DNA from: Bacteroidales bacterium
GTDB lineage: Bacteria; Bacteroidota; Bacteroidia; Bacteroidales; VadinHA17
Reading direction: 5' to 3'
Assembly (NCBI GenBank): GCA_016715075.1
Contig: JADKBK010000002.1
Span: forward strand, 1-64,000
Length of the DNA stretch: 64,000 nt
The notes under the pieces were generated by a model that saw only the letters and a list, made by a program, of their open reading frames with translations, made no database searches and was not told the DNA's origin. This document shows, piece by piece, positions 52,024-61,495 of this stretch (positions are counted from its first letter, which is position 1; each line of letters starts with the position of its first letter). A program made the position numbers and the translations under genes.

Positions 52024-54325
52024 CTATGAGCTCTTGGTTGTTTTATCGTTTTTTTCAATGATACTGATACAATCCTCTTTTGTAAGTTTCTCCGCATCAG
52101 TCCCCTTTGGGAGCCTGTAATTTTGTTTGTCCTTCACCAGGTAGGGCCCGTATCTGCCGTTAAGAACCTTTATATCCTCAAAGTCCTTGATCACTTTCTT
52201 TTTATCGGCATCATTTTTTTCCAGGATTATCTCAACCGCTCTTTCAACAGTAAGGATATAAGGATCATCCACTCCTCTTTTAAGGGAATAGAACTTGCTT
52301 TTATACCTTACATACGGTCCGAATTTACCAACACCTACGACCAGCTCACCGCCGTCGTATTCTCCCAATGACCTTGGAAGCCGGAAAAGATCGAGTGCCT
52401 CCTCGAGGGTTATAGTCTCAAGCAGCTGGTTTTTAGAGAGACTGGCGAATCTGGGTTTTTCAGTATTTGCAGAATCACCTATCTGGGCAACTGGTCCGAA
52501 TCTTCCCATTCTGACAGAGACGGGTTCTCCTGTTTCAGGGTGATTGCCAAGGATCCTTCCGCCTGTTTTCCTCTCCTTCTTTTCCAGAGTATTGGTAACT
52601 GTTTTATGGAACGGTGAGTAAAATTTGCCAAGCATGTTGGTCCATACCAGATTACCGAGGGCAATTTCATCAAACTGTTCCTCTACCTCAGCAGTGAAAT
52701 GATAGTCAACGATTTCGGAAAAATTCTCCATAAGAAAGTCATTCACGATCATGCCGATATCCTGGGGGAAGAGTTTTGATTTTTCTTTTCCCGTCACCTC
52801 TGTTTTGGCTGTAGCTGTTATTTTCCCGTTCTGGAGAGTAAGGATCTGGATCTGTCGCTTTTCTCCGGGTCTGTCTTCGCGTGAGACATAACCGCGGTTC
52901 TGAATTGTGGAAATTGTCGGAGCATAAGTGGAGGGTCTTCCAATCCCCAGTTCCTCAAGCTTTTTCACAAGACTCGCCTCGGTGTATCTGGGAGGAGGCA
53001 TTGTGAATTTTTGTGTTGCGGTAACATTTTCACGTTCAAGAGGCATCCCTTTTTTAACAGGAGGGATAACATACCTTTCCTCATCATTGTTCTCCTGATC
53101 AGTTGACTCAGTATAAACCCTGAGGAAGCCATCAAATTTTATAACCTCTCCGTTTGCCTGGAAAATCACCGGAGAGTTGCTCATATCTATTGATATAGAT
53201 GTCTTTTCTATCTCTGCATCAGCCATCTGTGAAGCGATTGTCCTCTTCCAGATCAGCTCATAGAGTTTTTTCTCATTCTGGTTACCGGTTGTGGTGGGAT
53301 TATCGAGATATGCCGGACGAATAGCTTCATGTGCTTCCTGTGCTCCTTTTGATTTTGTCTTGAACTGCCGGGTCTTGGAATACTTGTCACCAAATTCCGA
53401 AATGATAACTTCGCGTGATTTTGCGAGTGCCATTTTTGAAAGATTTGTAGAATCGGTTCTCATATAGGTTATTCTACCGGCCTCATAAAGTTTTTGGGCT
53501 ACTGCCATCGTCTGGGCTACTGAAAAACCGAGTTTCCGGTAAGCTTCCTGCTGAAGTGTTGAAGTAGTAAATGGAGGAGCAGGAGATCTGGTTCCGGGTT
53601 TGATTGTAATGCTTCCAACGGAGAATTCTGCACCCTTACAGAGTTCAAGAAATTTCATTGCCTCCTTTTCGTCCGGAAACCGTTTTGTGGCTTCCGCCTT
53701 CAAAATGGCATTTTCCCCTGCCGGGGTTTTGATATTGAAGACTGCAGTAATGCGGAATGCTGATTCCGTTTCGAAGGAGATTATCTCCCTCTCTTTCCAC
53801 TATAAGGCGAACAGCTACTGACTGAACCCTTCCGGCTGAGAGTGATGGCTGAACCTTCTTCCAGAGTACAGGAGAGATTTCGAAACCGACTAATCGGTCA
53901 AGGATCCGGCGTGCCTGCTGTGAATTTACCAGATTCATATCAACCAGTCTTGGATTTTCTATAGCATCCGAAATGGCTTCCTTTGTAATCTCGTGAAATA
54001 CTATTCTTTTTGTGGCGGCAAGATCAAGGTTTAAAACATTTACAAGATGCCATGCAATTGCTTCTCCTTCCCGGTCCTCATCGGAGGCGATCCAGACATT
54101 TTTGGAGGTGGAAGCTGCTTTTCTCAGCTCGGCGACCACTTTTGATTTCTCCTTTGGGATCTCATAATTAGGAGTAAAGTTCTTCTCAATATCAATGCCC
54201 AGGTTTTTCTTGGACAAGTCCCTGATATGCCCGAAACTTGAGACTACACGGAAGTCCTTTCCCAGAAATTTTTCAATGGTTTTGGCTTTGGCAGGTGACT
54301 CAACAATTACAAGATTTTCAATCAT
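52024..54325 (-). pseudogene. topA: DNA topoisomerase I, apparent +1 frameshift
   Basis: Start ATG 54325 (MIENLVIVESPAKAKTIEKF); an upstream in-frame ATG at 54370 precedes this conserved start without similarity. The Toprim domain (ASDEDREGEAIAWHL) and RVQSVAVRLIVERE are in the first frame, which then goes out of phase. Dropping one base from the C3 run at 53787-53789 (plus strand) gives EIISFETESAF and joins the second frame with the active-site tyrosine region RITYMRTDSTNLS and two or more C-terminal repeat domains. The restored length of about 766 residues is normal. TopA relaxes negative supercoils and is generally essential, so a base-calling insertion is the most likely cause. Confidence 0.9.
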
Positions 54326-54444
54326 TCCTTGAGAAATTAATTCTTTTTTTAACGGGACAAAGTAAATCAATTAGGTACCAAACTTCAAAATAAACCGTTA
54401 AGATTCTTTATTATTTACTATTTTCGTCCCAAATCTTTAATTAA

Positions 54445-56790
54445 ATGAAAGGTAATACAGGCAACAAAAAATATCTGATCTGGTTCTGGGCACTGGTCAT
54501 TTTCCCTTTTGCCGTTATCATTACAATCTTCATACTTATCTCAAAAGGCAAACTTGGTCCTATGCCTTCATTTGCCGAGCTTGAGAATCCTGAATACTAT
54601 CTGGCTGCCGAAGTATATTCTGAGGATGGTGTACTTTTAGGTAAGATCAGTATTGAAAACAGGACATGGACTGAGTTCAAGGACATCTCCCCATCCCTTA
54701 TTGATGCTCTTGTAGCGACAGAAGATATACGCTATTATCGTCATTCCGGAGTTGATATCCGCGGTCTGGGCAGGGCTGCCGTACGCACCATCCTGCTGGG
54801 ACAAAGCACCGGCGGCGGGAGTACAATCACACAACAGCTTGCAAAACAACTCTACCCCAGGGATACCGCCCGAAACTCAGCATTTATGAGGAAAGTAAAA
54901 CTTGGAGTATCCAAATTCAAGGAGTGGCAGACATCTGTCAAACTGGAACGAAGCTACACCAAGGAGGAAATCATTACAATGTATCTGAATAAGTTCGACT
55001 TCAGTTATAATGCAATTGGAATAAAATCCGCCGCCAAAGTATATTTCAACACAACTCCCGATTCATTGAATCTTCAGCAGGCTGCAGTTCTTGTAGGAAT
55101 GCTCAAGGCATCCACAAGATATAACCCCGTCAGAAATCCTGAACTTATGCTTTCCCGACGAAATACGGTACTTGCACAGATGGCTAAATACGGGTATCTG
55201 TCTCCTGATGTTGCCGATTCGGTTCAGAAGATGCCTATTATTACTGATTTCAGGGTTGAGGATCACAACTCCGGACTTGCCACTTACCTCAGGGAATATA
55301 TCAGGAAAACGATGAGAAGACCGGAACCTGACAGGAACAAATACGTAAGGGAATCATCATATGAGGATGCAATGTGGGAATGGGATAATAATCCTCTTTA
55401 CGGCTGGTGCCTCAAAAACAAGAAGCCTGACGGGACACCCTATGATATATATAAGGACGGTCTGAAGATTTATACCACCATTAATTCCAAAATGCAGGCA
55501 TATGCCGAAGAGGCAGTTACAGAGCATCTCTCAAAAGATGTACAGCCCGATTTTTACAAGAGAGCAAAAAAATTCAGGAATCCGCCTTATTCCGATGACC
55601 TTTCAAAAAAAGAGGTTGATGAAATTATGATGTCTTCAATTGAGAGGACTGACCGTTATTACTCAATGAAACTTGCAGGTATTCCTGAGGATTCAATTAT
55701 GCTTTCCTTTAATACCCCTGTAAAGATGAAGGTCTTCTCATGGAAAGGAGACAGGGATACTATCATGACCCCTCTGGATTCACTCAGATATTACAAATAT
55801 TTTGTAAGGTCCTCATTTATGGTTGAGGATCCTCATAACGGATATGTTAAAGCATACGTAGGAGGACCTGATTTCAGGTATTTTAAATATGATGCAGTAA
55901 CTGACCAGAAAAAGCAGGTTGGCAGTACCATTAAGCCATTCCTTTATACTATTGCGATGCAGAACGGGTATTCTCCATGCTATGAAGTTGAGAATATCCC
56001 CAGATCCTTTGATGTGGGTGATACAATCTGGCGACCGAAGAGCTCTGGTCCAAAGGAATATCATGGGAAGATGGTGACACTAAAATGGGGGCTTGCCCAG
56101 TCGGAAAACTATATTTCAGCATGGCTGATGCAGCAGTTCAGGCCAACAGCCGTTACCGATATTATGCATAAGATGGGCATCAGGAGCTTCATTGATCCTG
56201 TGCCGTCGATATTCCTGGGCACTTCGGACATCAAGCTTGAAGAGATGGTGGGCGCATACGGCACCTTTGCCAATAAAGGAGTCTATACCCGGCCGATGTA
56301 TGTTACCCGGATCGAGGATAAAAACGGCAATACGATTTCACGACTGACGCCTAAAATTGAAGAGGTATTGAGTGAAGAGCATGCTTATCTTATGCTGAAC
56401 CTCCTGCAGAATGTCGTACTTACAGGATCGGGAAGAAGGATGCGTGTCGAACCCTATAATCTTATGAACCAGATAGGTGGCAAGACCGGAACTACACAAA
56501 ACCATTCCAATGGCTGGTTCATGGGAGTCACACCCAACCTGGTTGGAGGAGTATGGAGCGGATGGGAAGATCAGGCAATCCATTTTGAGACCCTTGGCGA
56601 AGGCCAGGGAGCGAATATGGCCCTGCCGATTTTTGCGATATTCCTTAAAAAAGTTTATAATGATCCCCAGTTCGGAATTATGGAGGCCGATGAATTCGAA
56701 CGGCCTGCTGATTTTAACTGGGAACTCGATTGCGATAAGGTTAAGAAGCAAAACTCCAGGAGCGAAAATTCAAGGAGAAACAGGTATTGA
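54445..56790 (+). CDS. Class A penicillin-binding protein (PBP1A-type)
   Basis: A 781-residue bifunctional peptidoglycan synthase. The N-terminal anchor is at about 10-33. The GT51 transglycosylase has E93 in EDIRYYRHSG and GGGSTITQQLAKQLY. The transpeptidase has S494-TIK497, the SEN triad at 553-555 and K680 in KTGTT. All catalytic residues are present. The short C-terminal tail is basic (KKQNSRSENSRRN). It polymerises and crosslinks cell-wall glycan in the periplasm. It is transcribed alone, divergent from topA across a 119-bp spacer. Confidence 0.94.
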   Translation: MKGNTGNKKYLIWFWALVIFPFAVIITIFILISKGKLGPMPSFAELENPEYYLAAEVYSEDGVLLGKISIENRTWTEFKDISPSLIDALVATEDIRYYRHSGVDIRGLGRAAVRTILLGQSTGGGSTITQQLAKQLYPRDTARNSAFMRKVKLGVSKFKEWQTSVKLERSYTKEEIITMYLNKFDFSYNAIGIKSAAKVYFNTTPDSLNLQQAAVLVGMLKASTRYNPVRNPELMLSRRNTVLAQMAKYGYLSPDVADSVQKMPIITDFRVEDHNSGLATYLREYIRKTMRRPEPDRNKYVRESSYEDAMWEWDNNPLYGWCLKNKKPDGTPYDIYKDGLKIYTTINSKMQAYAEEAVTEHLSKDVQPDFYKRAKKFRNPPYSDDLSKKEVDEIMMSSIERTDRYYSMKLAGIPEDSIMLSFNTPVKMKVFSWKGDRDTIMTPLDSLRYYKYFVRSSFMVEDPHNGYVKAYVGGPDFRYFKYDAVTDQKKQVGSTIKPFLYTIAMQNGYSPCYEVENIPRSFDVGDTIWRPKSSGPKEYHGKMVTLKWGLAQSENYISAWLMQQFRPTAVTDIMHKMGIRSFIDPVPSIFLGTSDIKLEEMVGAYGTFANKGVYTRPMYVTRIEDKNGNTISRLTPKIEEVLSEEHAYLMLNLLQNVVLTGSGRRMRVEPYNLMNQIGGKTGTTQNHSNGWFMGVTPNLVGGVWSGWEDQAIHFETLGEGQGANMALPIFAIFLKKVYNDPQFGIMEADEFERPADFNWELDCDKVKKQNSRSENSRRNRY

Positions 56791-56793
56791 AAA

Positions 56794-56836
56794 GGCGTTA
56801 TTGCTTACGGCATTACGGCGTTATGGCGTTACCGCA
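56794..56836. repeat. Syllabic repeat built on ggcgttat
   Basis: Four direct, slightly varied units (ggcgttattgcttac, ggcattac, ggcgttat, ggcgttacc) immediately after the PBP stop and before the radA 3' end. It is the same style as the other syllable repeats, with yet another syllable. Confidence 0.5.
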
Positions 56837-56862
56837 GGGCTCAAAAGGGAGTAATAATAGTA

Positions 56863-58225
56863 TTAGCTGAAGAGTGATCTTACGAGGTTTTCTATTTTCC
56901 CGACAGGTATAATTTCAATATCGGATCCATTAGCCGCAGTATTTTTCTGATAGCTGGATATGTATATCTTTCTGAACCCCATTTTTGATGCTTCCCCTGA
57001 TCCGCTGATCGACGCGGGAAACCGGCCTTATCTCGCCTGAAAGTCCTGTTTCACCTGCAAAGCAGATCTCCCTGCCGATCGGAATGTCGAGGTTGGAAGA
57101 GAGGACAGAACTTATTATTGCAAGGTCAATAGCAGGATCATTAACCTTCAGGCCGCCTGCAATATTAAGAAACACATCTTTTATGCCAAGTCTGAATCCG
57201 GCTCTTTTTTCGAGTACGGCGAGCAGCATATTCAGCCGCCGGATATCGAATCCGGTAGAGCTTCTCTGGGGAGTACCATAAACGGCGCTGCTTACAAGGG
57301 CCTGTGTCTCAATGAGAAATGGTCTTATCCCATCTACAGTGGCGGCAATTGAGACTCCGCTCAGCGCTTCGGTATGCTGGTTTATAAACATTTCTGAAGG
57401 GTTGGCAATCTCCTTCAGGCCTGCTTCCACCATTTCAAAGATTCCGATTTCTGATGTTGAACCGAACCTGTTTTTTACCGATCTCAGGATCCGGTAGACA
57501 TAATTATTATCTCCTTCAAAATAGAGAACCACATCCACAATATGTTCAAGTACTTTCGGACCTGCAAGTGTCCCATCCTTTGTAATATGACCGATGAGGA
57601 ATACCGGAATACCTGTAAGCTTTGAATACTTCAGCAGCTGTGCTGCACATTCACGCACCTGTGTTACAGAGCCTGCAGATGATTCGAGCATTCCTGTACT
57701 TATCGTCTGAATTGAATCAATGATCATCAGACCGGGTTTGATATTTTCAGAATGTGTAAGTATGCTTTCCAGTTCTGTCTCGCTGAGGATATAGCACTGG
57801 GAGTTGGAGCCCTTCAGTCTTTTTGCCCTGAGGCTGATCTGTTCCTCACTCTCCTCTCCTGATACATAAAGGATTTTTTTTGATTGAAGCGCCAGGGCAA
57901 GCTGAAGTGCGAGGGTTGATTTGCCCACACCCGGTTCACCGCCAAGCAGGATAAGCGAGCCGCTTACAATACCTCCGCCAAGGATCCTGTCAAGCTCGGC
58001 AATACCAGACTTCTGCCTGTTCTTTTCGTCAGATTTGATATTATCAAGAAGTTCTGGTTTCCTTTTTTCCTGGTTTGCCAGGAATGAATTATCGCGCGAA
58101 GATGCGGGGACAATAATCTCTTCATGGTAGGTGTTCCACTCCTTGCATGAAGGGCATCTTCCTATCCATTTTGCAGATTCCGCACCGCAATTCTGACAGA
58201 GGAATATGGTTTTGTTTTTTGCCAT
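56863..58225 (-). pseudogene. radA: DNA repair ATPase RadA, apparent +1 frameshift near the 3' end
   Basis: The zinc finger CQNCGAESAKWIGRCPSCKEW is at the N-terminus. Walker A GGEPGVGKST, the RadA-specific KNRFGSTSEIG and the Lon-like C-terminal domain follow, all in one frame to about 56998. Then the C-terminus goes out of phase and ends early (DIHIQLSEKYCG). Removing one C from the plus-strand C4 run at 56994-56997 restores REASKMGFRKIYISSYQKN and continues to TAA at 56865-56863. RadA promotes branch migration in recombinational repair. Most of the protein is made even if the shift is real; only the last 45 or so residues change. Confidence 0.88.
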
Positions 58226-58229
58226 GAAA

Positions 58230-59241
58230 TCACTGCGTTTCGTCCTTTGGATGCCTTCTGAAAATGATGAAGAATGATATAGTTCCTACTATAGCAACGA
58301 ATATCAGCTGAGATTCATGTGTCAACAGGGCATAAACGAGCCCCTCCTCGAGAGGGATGCCCTTAACAATAAGCAGTCCGCGTGAAATGATATAATGAAA
58401 TGCCCCGAGTCCGCTCTGAACAGGAGCTGACATAGCCAGTCCGCCGATAACGAGAAGGAATATACTGTCGGCGAGTGTCAGATGGGATGTGCTTTCAATG
58501 GAGAAGACGACAACCCATGTCATCAGGGTGTAGTTAACCCAGATAACGATTGTCAGCAGAATAAATTCCCATTTTCTCTTCAGATTGGTAATTGTTTTTA
58601 GTCCGTTGATGATCCCCCTGGCAAGATCGAATAATTTTGCAAAGAATCTGATTTTCCTGAGTCTTTTCTTATACCTGATAAGAAGGAACAGACCAGTTAC
58701 CATCAATGTCAATAGGATTATCCATAATATCCAGGTGGAGCCGAATATTGAAAAAACCTTTTGTTGTATCGGGTCCAGTATACTCTCTCTGAGGAAAATG
58801 GTAATCTGGTCGCCGCTCAGGATTATCAGGAAGACCATTATGATCATGAGGGAGAGGAAATCGATTGTCCGTTCGATGACTACGGTTCCAATCAGCTGGT
58901 CGACCGGGATTTTTTCCTTTTTTCCCAGTGCCACGCACCTTGTTATCTCACCGATCCTCGGCAGTGCCAGGTTTGCCAGGTAGCCTGTCATCAATGAATA
59001 AAAAGCATTTTTTAAAGTAGGCTGATATCCGAGGGGATTAATAAGAAGAACCCATCGGCGGGCACGGCTGACATAAGCGAATAGTCCGAAAAGGATTGAA
59101 AGCAGCAGCCAGGAATAGTCAGCTTCCTTCAGATCGGCAGACAGCCTTGTGAAGTTGACATTCCTGAAGGCGAAATAGAGCAGCAGGACTCCAACCGCGA
59201 GGAAAGCTGTAAATTTGGCAGTCTGCAGTAATCCTTTTCAA
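58230..59241 (-). pseudogene. Lysylphosphatidylglycerol-synthase-TM/flippase-like protein, apparent frameshift near start
   Basis: A membrane protein of about 335 residues with eight or so helices and conserved GYLANLALPRIGEITRC, of the UPF0104/flippase-like family. The frame stays open upstream through NPLGYQPTLKNAFYSLM and KFTAFLAVGVLLLYFAF but has no ATG and meets TGA at 59240-59238. A TTG at 59241 in another frame opens LKRITA and would join after deleting one base in about 59217-59228 (near gcagactgcc). The start is therefore uncertain; a downstream TTG (58994) would lose two helices. panD ends 2 bp before the TTG, so the genes look co-transcribed. The transported lipid is unknown. Confidence 0.7.
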
Positions 59242-59243
59242 TG

Positions 59244-59594
59244 TCAGATGAGTTTATTAGTTTTGGTATCCGGGAATATTACAGTTGGTTTGAATGATTT
59301 AGCCTCCTGGAATTCAAACAATGCATATGACATAATAATAACCACATCACCCGGAATCACTTTCCTGGCGGCTGCGCCATTAAGGCAAATATCACCCGAT
59401 CCTCTTTTCCCCTTGATAACATATGTTTCCAGACGTTCGCCGTTATTGAGGTTAAGTACGTGCACCTTTTCGTTTTCAATTAAATTCGCTGCATCCATCA
59501 GATCCTCATCAATAGTGACACTCCCTATATAATTCAGGTTCGCCGCTGTAACGGAAACCATATGGATTTTCGATTTGAGAACTTCTATCAGCAT
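59244..59594 (-). CDS. panD: Aspartate 1-decarboxylase
   Basis: A 116-residue pyruvoyl enzyme that makes beta-alanine for pantothenate. The self-cleavage site is G24-S25 in NYIGSVTID; S25 becomes the pyruvoyl group. GAAARKVIPGDVVIIMSYA is the conserved core of the second half. The length is normal. It lies 54 bp after panC on the same strand, so the pantothenate pair is together, and a -7 box in the spacer may add an internal promoter. Confidence 0.96.
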   Translation of the reverse strand: MLIEVLKSKIHMVSVTAANLNYIGSVTIDEDLMDAANLIENEKVHVLNLNNGERLETYVIKGKRGSGDICLNGAAARKVIPGDVVIIMSYALFEFQEAKSFKPTVIFPDTKTNKLI

Positions 59595-59626
59595 CCTTAC
59601 GATATCTAGTTGAAATATTTATTGTG

Positions 59627-59657
59627 CAAAGGTATATAACCTTTTTATTCAGACCAA
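59627..59657 (-). promoter_or_regulatory. Putative panD promoter (-7 and -33)
   Basis: On the minus strand, TTGG (59657-59654) is followed by 19 nt and TACCTTTG (59634-59627). This is the best full match to the Bacteroidota -33/-7 pattern in the window. It sits at the end of panC and would let panD be expressed independently. Confidence 0.55.
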
Positions 59658-60506
59658 CCCAATTTCGACATTATCTATAAGTCGTATGTTTCCGGCTTTT
59701 ACTGCAATACAGCCGAAGTATCTTTTACCCTTCTGCATTTCTGATTTCAATGAAACCGGAACCAGTTCCGTATCATCCACAATATCATAATATTCGACAT
59801 CAAAGCCGGGGATCCTGTTTATGGATTCCATGACATAGGATTTAATTTCGGGGATATCATATCCGGCGATCATGGCTGAGGCGGATGATATCGTTCTGTA
59901 GATCGCTGATGCATTTTCCCTGATACCTGGTTCCAGGAGCCTGTTGCGGCTGCTCATTGCCAGGCCGTCATCTTCACGGATAATCGGGTTGCCGATTATT
60001 TTTATCTTATAATCTGATTGTCTTACCAGTTCTTTTATCACGGCAAGCTGCTGAAAGTCTTTCTGTCCAAAAACAGCAATGTCGGGTTTAACAATATCAA
60101 AGAGCCTGCTCACAACCTGTCCCACTCCGTTGAAATGGCCGGGCCTGTGTTTAGCCTCCATGACATGGTCGAGGTTACCGAAATTGAATATTCTGGTATC
60201 CTTTTCCGGGTAGATCTCTTTATCATCAGGTGTAAAGACAATATCGGAATTCCTCATAATCTTTTCAAGCAGTTTAAGGTCAGCATCAAGGGTTCTGGGG
60301 TAATTTCTGAGATCATTCCTGTCGTTGAACTGTGTAGGGTTTACATAAATGCTGACCACCACCAGCGGGCAGACGGCTGAGGCAGAATTTACAAGCGAAA
60401 GATGTCCGTTGTGAAGTGCCCCCATTGTTGGAACAAATCCGACCGGTGAAAGCTGCACTTTTATAATCTCCTTTTGCAGCTCCTTAACAGTACTTATCAC
60501 CTTCAT
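59649..60506 (-). CDS. panC: Pantothenate synthetase
   Basis: 285 residues. It ligates pantoate and beta-alanine using ATP. The HIGH-type motif is PTMGALHNGHLSLV (about 26-39), followed by VSIYVNPTQFN, the GQKDFQQ segment and SSRNRLL with the catalytic Ser/Arg. All are intact. It is the first gene of a panC-panD unit, divergent from the GT5-like gene across a 182-bp spacer with a -7 box. Confidence 0.96.
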   Translation of the reverse strand: MKVISTVKELQKEIIKVQLSPVGFVPTMGALHNGHLSLVNSASAVCPLVVVSIYVNPTQFNDRNDLRNYPRTLDADLKLLEKIMRNSDIVFTPDDKEIYPEKDTRIFNFGNLDHVMEAKHRPGHFNGVGQVVSRLFDIVKPDIAVFGQKDFQQLAVIKELVRQSDYKIKIIGNPIIREDDGLAMSSRNRLLEPGIRENASAIYRTISSASAMIAGYDIPEIKSYVMESINRIPGFDVEYYDIVDDTELVPVSLKSEMQKGKRYFGCIAVKAGNIRLIDNVEIGLV

Positions 60507-60645
60507 TTTGGAATTTTTTACAAACCTAAGTGAAAATTTTTTATTTAAACAGAAACATACGGTTATTAATGGGATTGGATTTCTAATCAGATTGAGTGAT
60601 TGTCCGTTTGAATATGCCAGTGTAGATTATGTTATTAATTTTTAC

Positions 60646-60653
60646 TATCTTTG
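60646..60653 (+). promoter_or_regulatory. Putative -7 box for the GT5-like gene
   Basis: TATCTTTG, a match to TAnnTTTG, 35 nt upstream of the start at 60689. The -33 motif is not clear. Confidence 0.45.
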
Positions 60654-60688
60654 CACCTTAAATCGAAATGGTATATCCAGGCAGATAA

Positions 60689-61495
60689 ATGGAAAGCAGG
60701 AAGGTATTATTCATTTCACAAGAGATCACTCCATACTTAAGTGAGACCAAGTTATCGAAGATAGGCAGATATCTCCCCCAGGGCATTCAGGAAAAGGGCA
60801 AAGAGATACGTACCTTCATGCCGAGGTATGGCTGCATTAACGAGAGAAGAAATCAGCTTCATGAAGTGATACGTCTTTCAGGAATGAATCTTATCATCGA
60901 CGATACCGATCATCCCCTTATAATAAAAGTAGCTTCGATACAGTCGGCCCGTATGCAGGTTTACTTTATTGATAATGACGATTATTTTCAGAGAAAGCAT
61001 ATCATAAGCGACTCTTCAGGAAAGGAATTTGAAGACAACGATGAAAGGGCTCTTTTCTTTGCAAGAGGTGTGATAGAGACTGTAAAGAAACTAAGGTGGG
61101 CTCCGGATATTGTACATTGTCTTGGCTGGATGTCAGCGCTTGTCCCTGTTTACCTGAGAAGCATTTACAATGATGATCCTCTTTTCCATAATTACAAGAT
61201 TATTTATTCGGTTTACAATAATGATTTTAAAACTCCGTTTAGATCATCGTTCGCCGACAAACTCCGTTTTGACGGAATAGACGGTGAGAGCCTTAAGATG
61301 GTTAAGAAACCGGATTTTGTCAATGTATCCAAGCTGGCTATGAAGTATTCCGACGGGATAATTATCGGAAGCGAGGATATAAACGGTGAACTGGCAACAT
61401 ATCTTAAAACAATTAATAAACCGGTTCTCGCGTTTAAGGATGAGACGGAATATATTGATGCCTATAATGACTTTTATGACCAGATTTTATCATAA
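60689..61495 (+). CDS. GT5 starch/glycogen-synthase N-terminal domain protein
   Basis: 268 residues matching only the N-terminal half of GT5 glycogen/starch synthases (VLFISQEITPYLSETKLSKIGRYLPQG, VHCLGWMSALVPVYL). The ADP-glucose-binding lysine motif is altered (SETKLSKIG), and the C-terminal Rossmann domain that completes the active site is missing. Such half-length proteins occur next to DUF4270 and glmS genes in many Bacteroidota, so this is a conserved form, not a fresh truncation. Catalysis is doubtful. The DUF4270 lipoprotein gene overlaps its end by 20 bp. Confidence 0.72.
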   Translation: MESRKVLFISQEITPYLSETKLSKIGRYLPQGIQEKGKEIRTFMPRYGCINERRNQLHEVIRLSGMNLIIDDTDHPLIIKVASIQSARMQVYFIDNDDYFQRKHIISDSSGKEFEDNDERALFFARGVIETVKKLRWAPDIVHCLGWMSALVPVYLRSIYNDDPLFHNYKIIYSVYNNDFKTPFRSSFADKLRFDGIDGESLKMVKKPDFVNVSKLAMKYSDGIIIGSEDINGELATYLKTINKPVLAFKDETEYIDAYNDFYDQILS

